Below, one piece after another: positions 44,124 through 52,999 of a stretch of DNA of 64,000 nt. Under the pieces are notes generated by a model. It saw nothing but the letters and a program-made list of their open reading frames with translations. It made no database searches and had not been told where the DNA came from. This DNA comes from Nitrososphaerota archaeon. Its GTDB lineage: Archaea > Thermoproteota > Nitrososphaeria > Nitrososphaerales > CADDZS01. Position numbers and translations under genes: made by a program. The stretch covers positions 1-64,000 of the forward strand of contig JAJPHP010000060.1 of the NCBI GenBank assembly GCA_021325255.1. The letters are read 5' to 3'. Position 1 is the first letter of the stretch. Each line of letters opens with the position of its first letter.

Positions 44124-46010
44124 TCAGCCAACGACTCTGTAATCTGCTTCCACTACTTTCTTCTTTTTCTTATCCTCCTCTCCGCCTCCCGTCTCCGAAG
44201 GCCCTGCAGTTTCACTTTTGGCTCCTGAAGCTGGCTCTCTCTGTTGTTGGCTAACGCGCTGGTAGGCTGCTGTCCCGACCTCCTGAAGTATTCTGTTCAG
44301 CTCTTCCGTCTTCTGCCGAATCAACACGACGTCCTTTCCCATCAGAGATTGCCTAAGGTCTGCCGATGCCTTGTCCAGGCGCTGAAGATTCTCTGCGCTA
44401 ATCTTGTCCCGCAGGTCGGTCTTCGTCTTTTCGACTGTGTAGAGTAGAGAGTCAGCGTTGTTGCGAAGATCTGCCTCTTCCTTCTTCGCCCTGTCCTGCT
44501 CGGCAAACTGCTCGGCTTCCCTGATCATCCGGCTCTTCACCTCGTCGCGCAGCTTTGTCGAGGCTGTAATAGCTATCTTTTGCTGATTGCCAGTCGCGAG
44601 ATCCTTTGCAGTCACGTTGAGTATGCCGTTTGCATCAATGTCGAAGGTCACTTCGATCTGCGGTATCCCTCTGGGAGCGGGAGGTATACCCATCAAGTGA
44701 AACATCCCGAGTGAAACGTTGTCGGGTGCCATGGGTCGCTCACCCTGGAGAACGTGAATGGTCACGGCAGTCTGGGAGTCGGCTGCAGTCGTGAAAATTT
44801 CGCTCTTCTTCGTAGGAATGGTCGTATTTCTTTCGATCAGTCTAGTCATCACTCCTCCGAGAGTCTCGACGCCAAGCGAGAGCGGTGTCACATCCAGCAG
44901 GACGATGTCGCGAACCTCTCCTGCTAGCACCGCCCCCTGAATTGCCGCGCCGACGGCAACGCACTCCATCGGGTCGATGCCGGTCTCAGCCTTCTTGCCC
45001 ATCAGGTCCTCGACGGTCTGCCTGACCAGTGGCATCCTAGTCATTCCGCCGATCAGGATTATCTTGTCGATATCCTTTGGTTCGAGTTTTGCATCAGTGA
45101 GAACCTTGAGTATTGGATCCCTGATCTTTCGAACAATTGGGAGCGCGAGTTGCTCGAGTTTCGCTCTGCTCATCGTAAGCTGTAGGTGTTTTGGTCCACT
45201 TGAATCCGAGGCGATGAATGGGAGGCTGATATCTGTCGTGAACAGATTCGAGAGCTCGATTTTGGCCTTCTCTGCGGCCTCCTTGAGCCTTACCATCGCC
45301 GTGGCATCTCCATGGAGATCGATGCCTGTCTGGTTCCGGAAGGTCTCGATCAAATATTCGACTATCGCCTTGTCCACATCAGTTCCGCCACTCAGGGTAT
45401 CTCCACTCGTCGCGATTACCTGGAACACTCCACCTCCGAAATCCATCAGGGTCGTGTCGTTTGTACCCCCTCCGAAGCTGAATACCATGATCTTGAGTTC
45501 CTTCCCTGCCTTATCCAGACCGTAAGCCAGCGACGCGGCAGTCGGCTCGTTGATTATCCTCACAACTTCCAAACCAGCAATTTCGCCAGCATCCTTCGTG
45601 GCCTGGCGCTGGTTGTCGTTGAAGTGAGCGGGTACGGTGATGACGACTTTCTTCACAGGATAGCCCAAGAAACTCTCTGCATCCTTTTTGATCTTTTGAA
45701 GTATGAACGCAGAGATCTGCTGAGGAGTGAATTCCTTTCCCGCCGCTCTAACTTTGTACTCTGTTCCCATCTTTCTTTTGATTTCAAATATCGTGGATTC
45801 GGGATTTACGACAGCCAGCCTCTTCGCCGGTTCGCCCACGAACAGTTCCCCTTCCTTCGTGAATGCAACGACAGAGGGGAACATTTTTCCAGCGATTGTA
45901 GGCCCCTCTGCGCTGGGTATCGTTACAGGCCGGCCTGCCTCCATGATTGCGGCCGCAGAATTCGTTGTTCCAAGATCAATTCCCAAAATTTTCTCTCTGC
46001 TTTGGCTCAA
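44124..46010 (-). CDS. dnaK: DnaK (Hsp70) chaperone with altered catalytic residue
   Basis: The 628-residue protein matches DnaK throughout: [12 protein letters not shown] (D12), [54 protein letters not shown], and the substrate domain with [18 protein letters not shown]. At the phosphate-2 motif it reads [10 protein letters not shown], so the Asp of VFDLGGGTFD (D199 in Hsc70 numbering) is Ser178; the second Asp (D185) is kept. No DnaJ or GrpE gene is adjacent. The C-terminal tail is acidic, then ends [15 protein letters not shown]. Promoter 7 drives it. Confidence 0.92.
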   Translation of the reverse strand: MSQSREKILGIDLGTTNSAAAIMEAGRPVTIPSAEGPTIAGKMFPSVVAFTKEGELFVGEPAKRLAVVNPESTIFEIKRKMGTEYKVRAAGKEFTPQQISAFILQKIKKDAESFLGYPVKKVVITVPAHFNDNQRQATKDAGEIAGLEVVRIINEPTAASLAYGLDKAGKELKIMVFSFGGGTNDTTLMDFGGGVFQVIATSGDTLSGGTDVDKAIVEYLIETFRNQTGIDLHGDATAMVRLKEAAEKAKIELSNLFTTDISLPFIASDSSGPKHLQLTMSRAKLEQLALPIVRKIRDPILKVLTDAKLEPKDIDKIILIGGMTRMPLVRQTVEDLMGKKAETGIDPMECVAVGAAIQGAVLAGEVRDIVLLDVTPLSLGVETLGGVMTRLIERNTTIPTKKSEIFTTAADSQTAVTIHVLQGERPMAPDNVSLGMFHLMGIPPAPRGIPQIEVTFDIDANGILNVTAKDLATGNQQKIAITASTKLRDEVKSRMIREAEQFAEQDRAKKEEADLRNNADSLLYTVEKTKTDLRDKISAENLQRLDKASADLRQSLMGKDVVLIRQKTEELNRILQEVGTAAYQRVSQQQREPASGAKSETAGPSETGGGEEDKKKKKVVEADYRVVG

Positions 46011-46071
46011 AACTCAAACCTCAACTCGATGGAGCGGTGTCTATTCCAAGTGGTTTCTTAGAAGCAAGAGA

Positions 46072-46108
46072 AATTTAAGTTCAGAATACGATTATCATGC
46101 GTGATAAT
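46072..46108 (-). promoter_or_regulatory. regulon promoter 7 (dnaK)
   Basis: Minus strand: the operator at 46091-46108 is a perfect inverted repeat (ATTATCA-CGCA-TGATAAT), then CGT, 8 bp, CTTAAAT at 46073-46079. Confidence 0.78.
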
Positions 46109-46429
46109 GTAGAAGACCGGATGGTGACTGCGGAGAGACGAGATCGGCTTCCATCAAAACGTAATTTGTATTCCTTTGTCGTTCTAGAAGACTCTCAGAT
46201 TCCAAAAATGTCCGCATTTGCTTTCTCGTATCATTATCAGTTCTGAGGATCGTATCCCCTGTTTTAATATCGGCGTGTCGCTTAGTACTATGTCGTTCAG
46301 CTAGGCAAAGCTTGCATCCGGAGACAAGAACAGCAGGCATCAAGTAGGGGCTTGGTGCTCGGTACCGGTCTCTGGCCGCCAGAGCGAAGATGTAGGATAC
46401 TTGGAACTTCTGACTCGCTCTTTGGTGGT
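46109..46429. other. control region upstream of the small ORF
   Basis: This region holds promoter 8 and a predicted leader. A hairpin CTCTGG-CCG-CCAGAG at 46370-46384 lies in the transcript. Short open frames here are unsupported. Confidence 0.45.
46233..46269 (+). promoter_or_regulatory. regulon promoter 8
   Basis: Plus strand: ATTATCA-N4-TGAGGAT at 46233-46250, CGT, 8 bp, TTTTAAT at 46262-46268. It faces away from dnaK and predicts a transcript starting near 46295. Confidence 0.72.
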
Positions 46430-46555
46430 ATGGCGAACCTGAAGATGGCGACGAAGAAGGAAGCCTACGAGGTCGCTGTCAACGGCAAAGCCACATGCAC
46501 GAGCTTTTTGGGGGCTGAACGACACTGCCTCTTTCCTTCTCTGGAAAATTTCTAA
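46430..46555 (+). CDS. small ORF downstream of regulon promoter 8
   Basis: ATG 46430 follows GGTGGT, a fair ribosome site, and encodes 41 residues (ANLKMATKKEAYEVAVNGKATC...) with two cysteines. The same frame is open from TTG 46352. It ends 3 bp into the convergent gene's 3' end. A non-coding or leader RNA is an equally good explanation, since the predicted leader is long and has a hairpin. Confidence 0.35.
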   Translation: MANLKMATKKEAYEVAVNGKATCTSFLGAERHCLFPSLENF

Positions 46556-47205
46556 CCTACTTTATTTTGAATGTCCCTTGTCAACCCGAGATACTCGTCC
46601 GCACTAGTCTCGGTGATGCGTCCCCGATCAACATCCAGTATGAAAATCGAGTGCAGCCTTGCGTAAGTGAGTTGCTCCAGAGTTATCGGTGGACTGTCGT
46701 AGTACTGGTCGCAGGCGATTTTTGCCTTTTTGATTTCCTCCAGTTCCCTGTACCTCGGCGGTTTCAGGAAGATCTGCGGGACAGGCAGAATGTTTGAGAC
46801 CGTGGTTCCGAGGATGAACCTGCTCGCGAAGAAGCTGTACCTCGCAGTCTTGCTCAAGATTCTCGCGTAGCAATAGGATGCTGGGTCCAGGGCGTGCGCT
46901 GGGGGTACAAAGCCTGTCTCGATTTCAACAATGGCGTTCCCCTCGCCCTTGTGGCCGTAGACATCGCAAACAAGATCCTGACCCAGCGGGTGTTCCACCT
47001 TGACGTCGTAGCCTTCGACCAGCAGTTTTCGCGCGCAGAGCAGTTCAATTACAGAGTGGTTAATCTTCACGAGGTTTTTCTTGTACAGGTAAACAAGATC
47101 GACTCGGATCGAGTCGAGTTGTTGCCTGATTTCGTGCGGGTCGTCAAATGATGCTCTCCTGCACATTGTATTGAGGTCCTCGTCGAACCTCTTGACGTTT
47201 ACCAC
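46552..47205 (-). CDS. uncharacterised protein with nuclease-like core
   Basis: The 217-residue protein has a helix-rich start and the segment ELLCARKLLVEGYDVKVEHPLGQDLVCDVYGHKGEGNAIVEIETGF. The spacing of E, D and ExE with helix-strand order resembles the PD-(D/E)xK nuclease fold, but the Lys of the core is replaced (EIETG), so activity is doubtful. The TTATAAAG on the minus strand near 47250 gives a promoter. No partner is adjacent. Confidence 0.5.
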   Translation of the reverse strand: MVNVKRFDEDLNTMCRRASFDDPHEIRQQLDSIRVDLVYLYKKNLVKINHSVIELLCARKLLVEGYDVKVEHPLGQDLVCDVYGHKGEGNAIVEIETGFVPPAHALDPASYCYARILSKTARYSFFASRFILGTTVSNILPVPQIFLKPPRYRELEEIKKAKIACDQYYDSPPITLEQLTYARLHSIFILDVDRGRITETSADEYLGLTRDIQNKVG

Positions 47206-47495
47206 GAGTTGCTTAGTGCACCACCCGAGAAAAGTACAATTTTGAAGTCTCTTTATAACGCTCTGTCAATCGCTGACAAAGACTACGGGATAACCTTTGT
47301 TGCACAAGGCCGCACGCTCTTCCTACGCAATGGCACGGCCCCCGCTGCCATGACACTTGGCTTATTCCGCACAGATAGCGCTCAAGAGTTCAATTTGTAC
47401 TTCCCTCTCTGTGATGCAGTTCTCCTGATATTCTATGTTGTTCAAATTATCTGAAAATGGGGGCGCGTTTCCCTTTTTTCGAGCCGCCTAAACGC
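47206..47495. other. intergenic region
   Basis: It holds the promoter of the 46552-47205 gene (TTATAAAG on the minus strand near 47250). The plus-strand open frame 47209-47454 is over this promoter and I do not accept it. Confidence 0.4.
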
Positions 47496-48074
47496 TCAAG
47501 AGAAGATAGATTTTGCTTCTATTTCCAAGAGTTCAGTTTCTCTGTGCGTCTGCTTGATATGCTGCGAGAGCTTCGTTCTTGTGCCAAAGTTCGAATTGCA
47601 GTAGGGACATGTGTGCCCCCTTATCTTCTCGACTATGGGAAGGGCTGCGGAAGAGCGGCGCTTGTTGCCCACAATCTGGCTCTGCGTTACGGTCCCAACG
47701 AGAACACCATTTTCCATGACAGCTAGCCTTCGTATACCTCGATTCAGCATGAGCCTGATCGCGTCCCCGACCTTTGCATGGGCATCGATCTTCAATAGGG
47801 GAGAGGACATTACCTCCCTGACCCTCGTCCGCTGGATGTCCCTGCCGGCGGCAACCACTCTTGTCAACAGATCCCACTCTGTTAGTATTCCTACAGGCTC
47901 ACCCCCTCTCTTTTCGGCGACTATGATGCTGCCAACTTGCTTATCGCGCATTAGTTTTGCGGCATCCCTAACCGCGTCGTCAGCATAGATTATCACTGGT
48001 GTTTGAGTGAACCTGGATACCGGAACCTCAGATTGAGACCTGGCTCTCTTTGTTACTACTGATGTGCGCGCCAA
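47496..48074 (-). CDS. CBS pair fused to a C2H2 zinc finger
   Basis: The 192-residue protein has two CBS motifs (about residues 20-75 and 88-133, e.g. EVMSSPLLKIDAHAKVGDAIRLM and VGTVTQSQIVG) followed by a classical C2H2 finger, CPYCNSNFGTRTKLSQHIKQTH (C-x2-C-x12-H-x4-H). CBS pairs bind adenine nucleotides and C2H2 fingers bind DNA or RNA, so this could be a ligand-controlled regulator. Start TTG 48074. It has only a weak, badly spaced resemblance to the regulon operator upstream. Confidence 0.85.
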   Translation of the reverse strand: MARTSVVTKRARSQSEVPVSRFTQTPVIIYADDAVRDAAKLMRDKQVGSIIVAEKRGGEPVGILTEWDLLTRVVAAGRDIQRTRVREVMSSPLLKIDAHAKVGDAIRLMLNRGIRRLAVMENGVLVGTVTQSQIVGNKRRSSAALPIVEKIRGHTCPYCNSNFGTRTKLSQHIKQTHRETELLEIEAKSIFS

Positions 48075-48554
48075 TTTACGATGTCGTCACGATCTCCTGA
48101 TTCTCTTTTTTGAGTACCGTTTAGGAGTTCGTTCTGCCTTTATTTATCCTAGCAAGGCGATCTTCAACATTGATAAAGAGAGCATGACTAGACGCTTCTA
48201 TTCCCCACGATGAACCATAGCAGAGGCTAGTGTAGGCATTCTAATCTTCTTCGGGTCACCCTGTATGACCCATTCCTTCCTTTGGGTGGCCAAGTTCTCC
48301 TTGACTGCTCGATAATCATCGAAACGGATCTAATGTCCATCTTGGAATAATTGGTCCTACAGTGCATAGCTGTCCTGCTTTTTTTCTTCGAAATACTAGG
48401 TATCAGCCCAAAGGGAGGAGCAAGGAGATGTGTGGAAGGAGAAAGGATCCATCCCACCGCGCTCACTCTTGTTATCACGAGTGAGAAATGGCTACAGGAC
48501 TTAAGTAACAGAACCCTGAAAGTGAATTATGTTTCGGGTGTATTCGAGTAGCAG
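48075..48554. other. 480-bp intergenic region
   Basis: Contains an A/T-rich element (minus strand, about 48136-48149) for the CBS-C2H2 gene and the weak operator variant 12 (48471-48488). Two open frames (48227-48478 minus, 48351-48551 plus) have no supporting features. Confidence 0.4.
48471..48507 (+). promoter_or_regulatory. regulon promoter 12 (weak variant, PAC2)
   Basis: Plus strand: GTTATCA-N4-TGAGAAA at 48471-48488, then CTTAAGT at 48500-48506, with the same spacing, but the CGT that follows the operator elsewhere is missing. It precedes the PAC2 gene. Confidence 0.4.
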
Positions 48555-49334
48555 TTGCCGCGCAGCGAAAAGGGGGAGACACATTCTTCTATTTCTAAGA
48601 CGAGAGTAGTTCAGCACGAGACTACAGTAGATTTCACCAGGCCCATAGTTATTGGAGGATTCGTCGGACCTGGTCTTGTAGGCCTCACCACTGCCGGTTA
48701 CATAATAGAGAGTATGGGGTTGCACGAGGTTGCGTACGTGTCCTCGCCTTACGTGCCGCCTTCGGTCGTATTCATCGGCGGAAAAGTGAGGCACCCGTTC
48801 AGGATATACAGGGACAAGACCGGGACCGTGTCGCTTGTCATCTGCGAGGTCAAAATTGACAGACTCGGATTATACGATACGGCGTTTGAACTGCTAAACT
48901 GGTTCCAGAAGTTTAACCCTACAGAAGTGGTCGTACTCGACGCGGTTCCGCTGACCGGCCTTCCAGAGGCGAGACCCACCTTCTTCATAGCCGGAGATAA
49001 GAGGAAGGAAGAACTGAAGGCTCTTGGAATCCTGCCAGCCGAATCAGTCCTGGTCGGCGGAGTAGCGGGGAGCATACTAAGCGAGTGCCTAATCCGGAAG
49101 ATTCCGAGCATCTCGCTGCTCACTCCTGTATCAATCACGGTGCCCGATCCAAACGCTCCGCTGAATCTGATAAAGGCTCTCAACGCCGTCTATGGGTTCA
49201 AGATTGCAACGAAGGAACTCGAGGAAGATGTCGCGGCGGTGAATCAGGAACTCGAAGAGATCGCAAAGCAGTATCGCAGGGTCCAGGAAGAAGCTTCCAC
49301 CGAGGCAAAGGGCACTGAAACTATGTACGGTTAG
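48555..49334 (+). CDS. PAC2 family protein (proteasome assembly chaperone-like)
   Basis: The 259-residue protein has PAC2 motifs: PIVIGGFVGPGLVGLTTAGYIIESMG, SSPYVPPSVVFIGGKVRHPFRIY, VVVLDAVPLTGLPEARPTFFIAGD, and VGGVAGSILSECLIRKIPSISLLTP. A coiled coil follows (EELEEIAKQYRRVQEEA). Archaeal relatives are assembly factors for proteasome alpha rings. Start TTG 48555. No proteasome gene is in the window. Confidence 0.8.
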   Translation: MPRSEKGETHSSISKTRVVQHETTVDFTRPIVIGGFVGPGLVGLTTAGYIIESMGLHEVAYVSSPYVPPSVVFIGGKVRHPFRIYRDKTGTVSLVICEVKIDRLGLYDTAFELLNWFQKFNPTEVVVLDAVPLTGLPEARPTFFIAGDKRKEELKALGILPAESVLVGGVAGSILSECLIRKIPSISLLTPVSITVPDPNAPLNLIKALNAVYGFKIATKELEEDVAAVNQELEEIAKQYRRVQEEASTEAKGTETMYG

Positions 49335-49420
49335 GGAAAGCGCTGCGTCGCGTCCCAAAAAATTGCCTCTATGAGCCTTCCCTGATTCACTATAACTATT
49401 GTGAAGGTTTAGGGCACGCC

Positions 49421-50383
49421 CTACAGGTCCGAGATGAGCGTGCCTGTCTTACCATTCAAAGCATCAAGGGCGCTTCCTAAAGAAGTGATGATAGCCTTTC
49501 TTTTGCGTCTCTCCGCTCTGCGATTCTTTGCGGACAATACGAACTCTCGTGCGGCCTCGATCTTTGGGGCCATGCTACCTTGTGCAAACTGCCCCTCTCT
49601 TTGGTATCTCAAGCACTCGCGCGTCGTCAGCGTGTCGAGCGCGGTCTGGTTCTGACGGCCGTAGTTCAAGAAGACTTTCTCAACGTCAGTGAGAATCAGA
49701 AATACGTCGACGCCTAGAAGAGAGGCAGTGAGGGAAGCCGTCAGATCCTTGTCGATGACCGCTTCCACCCCACGCAGTGCTCCATCTTCTTTTCTTACAA
49801 CAGGGATCCCTCCACCACCTGAGTGGATCACGATGAACCCTAGGTCGAAGAGTTCCCTGATTATGTCGCCTTCAACCACGAGCTCGGGCTTTGGAGAGGC
49901 CACGACTCGCCTGTAACCTCTGACGCTGTCCTTTTTGACATGCCAGCCCTTTTCCTCTTTGAGCTGATTGGCCTGCTTCTTTGCGTAAAACGGCCCTACC
50001 GGTTTTGAGGGAGCTCGCATTGCCGGATCGTGCGCATCCACTATGGTTCTTGTGAGCAAAGTCACTGTTGGAACATCTAGCCCTCGGCTATGAAGTGAAT
50101 TATCAAGGGATTGCTGAAGTAGATATCCTATCATCCCCTGGCTTTGCGCGCCGCAAACGTCGAGTGGCATGGGAGGCAGTCTCCGCCTTGCGAGTTCGTA
50201 GAGGAGCAAGATGTCTCCAACCTGCGGCCCGTTCCCGTGAGTAATTGAGATGCGGTGACCCTGAGCGACAAGCTCGGCAAGCTCATCGGAGGTAGCCTGC
50301 AAGTTGATCAGCTGCTCCTCCTCGGTGCCTTTTTCGCTTGGCCTGAGGATCGCATTTCCTCCAAGGGCGACGAGGATCTTCAT
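49421..50383 (-). CDS. arcC: carbamate kinase
   Basis: The 320-residue protein matches the carbamate kinase fold: KILVALGGNAILRPSEKG, ITHGNGPQVGDILL, SQGMIGYLLQQSL, PTVTLLTRTIVDAHDPA, PVGPFYAKKQA, YRRVVASPKPELVVE, HSGGGGIPVVRKEDG, DKDLTASLTASLLGVDVFLILTDVEKVFLNY, GQFAQGSMAPKIEAAREFV. It makes ATP from carbamoyl phosphate and ADP. Here the carbamoyl phosphate is expected from the adjacent oxamate carbamoyltransferase genes. Promoter 9 drives it and its ATG lies about 40 bp from the TATA-like box. Confidence 0.95.
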   Translation of the reverse strand: MKILVALGGNAILRPSEKGTEEEQLINLQATSDELAELVAQGHRISITHGNGPQVGDILLLYELARRRLPPMPLDVCGAQSQGMIGYLLQQSLDNSLHSRGLDVPTVTLLTRTIVDAHDPAMRAPSKPVGPFYAKKQANQLKEEKGWHVKKDSVRGYRRVVASPKPELVVEGDIIRELFDLGFIVIHSGGGGIPVVRKEDGALRGVEAVIDKDLTASLTASLLGVDVFLILTDVEKVFLNYGRQNQTALDTLTTRECLRYQREGQFAQGSMAPKIEAAREFVLSAKNRRAERRKRKAIITSLGSALDALNGKTGTLISDL

Positions 50384-50424
50384 TTTTTCTGCTTCAACTA
50401 GCCATTGATCCTTTTCTGCCTCCC

Positions 50425-50460
50425 TGATAAGATGATCATACGATTCTCAGCCATGATAAT
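50425..50460 (-). promoter_or_regulatory. regulon promoter 9 (arcC)
   Basis: Minus strand: ATTATCA-N4-TGAGAAT at 50443-50460, CGT, 8 bp, CTTATCA. It is divergent from promoter 10, 47 bp away. Confidence 0.75.
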
Positions 50461-50506
50461 GCGCAACCATCAGTTGTGAACTTGCACTCCCCGATTTTGA
50501 AGGCAC

Positions 50507-50541
50507 ATTCTCAGAATTGATGATCGTGTTCCTTGTTTAAT
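50507..50541 (+). promoter_or_regulatory. regulon promoter 10 (allG)
   Basis: Plus strand: ATTCTCA-N4-TGATGAT at 50507-50524, CGT, 8 bp, TTTAAT at 50536-50541. The ATG at 50582 is about 15 bp from the predicted start. Confidence 0.75.
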
Positions 50542-50581
50542 TGGACGAATTGCAGTAGTAATAGCGCGTGCACAGAATCAG

Positions 50582-51874
50582 ATGTCATCGAACACTGCAG
50601 GGGTTGCTGTTAGAAGTCATACCGAGAAGTCGTTGAAGGAAGAAATCGCCGCTGCGAACCAGAAAGCAGTTGAGCGTATACTTGAAGCCGAAGCGATCCT
50701 GACTGATCTCAAACCTGCGATCAGGGCTATCCCGGGTTTCCGGGAAGATCTTGTCACGCATGCAGGGCCTCCCATCGAGTGGGAAAGAATGTGCAAGCCG
50801 CAAAAACTCGCAGTGTTGAATGCGATTCGATACGAGGGCCTCGCCGACACTCAAGAGGAGGCAGATCGACTGGTTCGCACAGGCGAGGTGCTTGTTGAGC
50901 CAAACCACAATTACAACAACGTAAGCGGGATGTGTGGTGTCACCTCCGCGAGCATGCCCGTGTTGATTGTTGAGGACAGAGTCCACGGCAATCGCGCGTT
51001 TGACTGGCAACAGACCGACATGACATCATTCGGGCAAAGCTACGAGGATGGAGTGAAGGAGATTCAATTCGTACAAAACACTCTTGCTCCTGTTATGGCG
51101 GCCGCAATCAAAGTTGGCGGTGGTCTGAACGTGAAGCAGCTCCTAGCTCAGGGGCTCCAGATGGGCGACGAGCTGCACGGAATATTTGATGCGACACGGG
51201 GCGTATTTCTTAACTGGATTCTTCCTCACCTTCTGCGGACTGACTTTCCCAAGGAGACGCTTGCACAGGTCGGCGATTATTTCAGCACCTACGGCGGCAG
51301 GTGGTACTGTGGTAACATGATGATGGGCGCGTGCAAGGTGATGATGGACGCAGCACGCGGAATAAAGTACAGCACAATAGTAACGGCGATGTCGAGGAAT
51401 GGAGTCGAGTTTGGAATCAAGGTCAGTGGACTGGGTGACAGATGGTTCCTGGGGCCTGCCAGCGAAATCAAGGGGTTCATGTTTCCTGGATTTAGGGATG
51501 AAGAATCCACGCTCGACATAGGGGATAGTGCGATCTCGGAGAGCAGAGGCCTCGGAGGAACGGCTCTCCCAGCTTCTCCCTCACAGGCAAGGTTGCTTGG
51601 AGAGAACTTTCAATCGGCCTTGGAACACACCAGAGCGATGAGGGAGGTTTCCACGGCAGAGGATCCCTTGTTCAGAATTCCGTACATGAATTTCACAGGC
51701 GTCCCGGTGGGAATCGATGTTCGCAAGGTAGTCCAGAGCGGAACTGTGCCAAAAATCGACACCGGAATGGCTCACAAGGAAGGCGGCCATGGAATAATCG
51801 GGACGGGAATCAGCGAGGCACCAATGGTCGCATTCAAAAAAGCGCTCGTCGCTTTCGGAGAACAGTACAGCTGA
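50582..51874 (+). CDS. allG: DUF1116 protein, oxamate carbamoyltransferase subunit AllG-like
   Basis: The 430-residue protein has the DUF1116 (YlbE) patterns: REDLVTHAGPPIEWERMCKPQKLAVLNAIRYEG, NYNNVSGMCGVTSASMPVLIVED, QGLQMGDELHGIFDATRGVFLNWILPHLL, NGVEFGIKVSGLGDRWFLGPA, GLGGTALPASPSQARLL, HKEGGHGIIGTGISEAPM. In bacteria DUF1116 with FdrA and YlbF forms the oxamate carbamoyltransferase (AllFGH), which turns oxalurate plus phosphate into oxamate and carbamoyl phosphate. The N-terminal WRPPAGG-type module of many homologues is missing here. The transporter genes follow. Confidence 0.85.
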   Translation: MSSNTAGVAVRSHTEKSLKEEIAAANQKAVERILEAEAILTDLKPAIRAIPGFREDLVTHAGPPIEWERMCKPQKLAVLNAIRYEGLADTQEEADRLVRTGEVLVEPNHNYNNVSGMCGVTSASMPVLIVEDRVHGNRAFDWQQTDMTSFGQSYEDGVKEIQFVQNTLAPVMAAAIKVGGGLNVKQLLAQGLQMGDELHGIFDATRGVFLNWILPHLLRTDFPKETLAQVGDYFSTYGGRWYCGNMMMGACKVMMDAARGIKYSTIVTAMSRNGVEFGIKVSGLGDRWFLGPASEIKGFMFPGFRDEESTLDIGDSAISESRGLGGTALPASPSQARLLGENFQSALEHTRAMREVSTAEDPLFRIPYMNFTGVPVGIDVRKVVQSGTVPKIDTGMAHKEGGHGIIGTGISEAPMVAFKKALVAFGEQYS

Positions 51875-51913
51875 GAGGGACGTGTTTCATTGGAGTAGCG
51901 ACGTACTTTTTCA

Positions 51914-52996
51914 TTGCGAATAGCCTGGGAAGATTACAGCTCCTATCTCATTGGAGTAGCTGTCTCCCTCGGGTTATTTTCTGCAATTCTGGTCGCCTTT
52001 GGGTACAACCCGCTTCTCAGCCTTGAGACAATTGCGAGCGGTTCCTTTGGAAACGTCTTCAACGCCTCCGAAACGCTTGTGCAGATGGCGCCACTTCTCC
52101 TTTGCGCTCTTGCCTTTCTGATTCCTTTCAAATCTAGATTTTACAACATCGGGGTAGAGGGTCAGCTCTACGTCGGAGCGCTCTTTGCATACCTAGCCGC
52201 AGCGGGCCTGGGCGGTGTCCCTGGTATCGTTTCAATCCCGATAGTCGCAGCCGCCGCCTTTGTCGGGGGCATCACGTGGCTTGCTGTGCCTCTCTTCATG
52301 AGAGTCAAACTCGGCGTCAATGAGATCTTCCCAACGATCGTAATGAACTTCATCGCGATGTTCCTGATCAGCTGGCTGGTCACGGGCCCGCTAAAGGATC
52401 CCACGGCGCCGAATCCTCAGACACGGCCGATTCCACAGACCGCGTGGTTGCCCGTCTTCATCTCCGGAACGAGGTTCCAGTTTGGGGTGATCCTTGCTGT
52501 GCTCGCCTCTATTGCAGTATTTGTAATCATGTACAAGACTGTACTGGGATATGAAATTAGGGCATCTGGCGCAAATCCAATCGCCGCCCAGACGGCTGGT
52601 ATCAGCATATCAAAGAGCCTCATCTGGGTCGGGGTCCTGAGTGGAGGATTTGCGGGCCTGGCTGGATTCGTCGCCGTAGACGGAATGAATCACATCCTGA
52701 TACAGGGCTTTTCACCTGGCTGGGGGTACCAGGGAATAGGTGTTGCGGCGCTCGGAGCCTTCAATCCAATTGGAACATTGTTTGCCTCCCTGTTCTACTC
52801 CGCCCTTCAGCTCGGTGGCGAGAGCATGCAGAGGTTAAGCGGAGCGGCGAGCGTTCCCATCGAACTGATCTACGCTCTTCAGGTCACAATCGTAATCACT
52901 GTGCTCATTGTCCAGCGCTGGGCCTCCGGCGAGGGTTTCAAAGCGACATCTTCGTTGAGAAGAAGGATGAGATTACTTGTGGAGGCAGCGCCCTGA
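51914..52996 (+). CDS. BMP-type ABC transporter permease 1 (NupP-like)
   Basis: The 360-residue protein has about nine or ten helices and the branched-chain-type permease signatures KSRFYNIGVEGQLYVGALFAYL and IRASGANPIAAQTAGISISKSLIWVGVLSGGFAGLAGFV. This family pairs with BMP binding proteins to import nucleosides and related compounds. Start TTG 51914, 39 bp past allG on the same strand. It is encoded 3 bp before permease 2. Confidence 0.9.
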   Translation: MRIAWEDYSSYLIGVAVSLGLFSAILVAFGYNPLLSLETIASGSFGNVFNASETLVQMAPLLLCALAFLIPFKSRFYNIGVEGQLYVGALFAYLAAAGLGGVPGIVSIPIVAAAAFVGGITWLAVPLFMRVKLGVNEIFPTIVMNFIAMFLISWLVTGPLKDPTAPNPQTRPIPQTAWLPVFISGTRFQFGVILAVLASIAVFVIMYKTVLGYEIRASGANPIAAQTAGISISKSLIWVGVLSGGFAGLAGFVAVDGMNHILIQGFSPGWGYQGIGVAALGAFNPIGTLFASLFYSALQLGGESMQRLSGAASVPIELIYALQVTIVITVLIVQRWASGEGFKATSSLRRRMRLLVEAAP

Positions 52997-52999
52997 GAC

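Noticed and set aside
47209..47454. 81-codon plus-strand frame
   Set aside because: It lies over the promoter of the minus-strand gene ending at 46552 and has no family signal.
48075..48130. Possible thirteenth operator before the CBS-C2H2 gene
   Set aside because: ATTCTCT-N4-TGAGTAC is there but neither CGT nor a TATA-like box is at the right distance on the correct strand.
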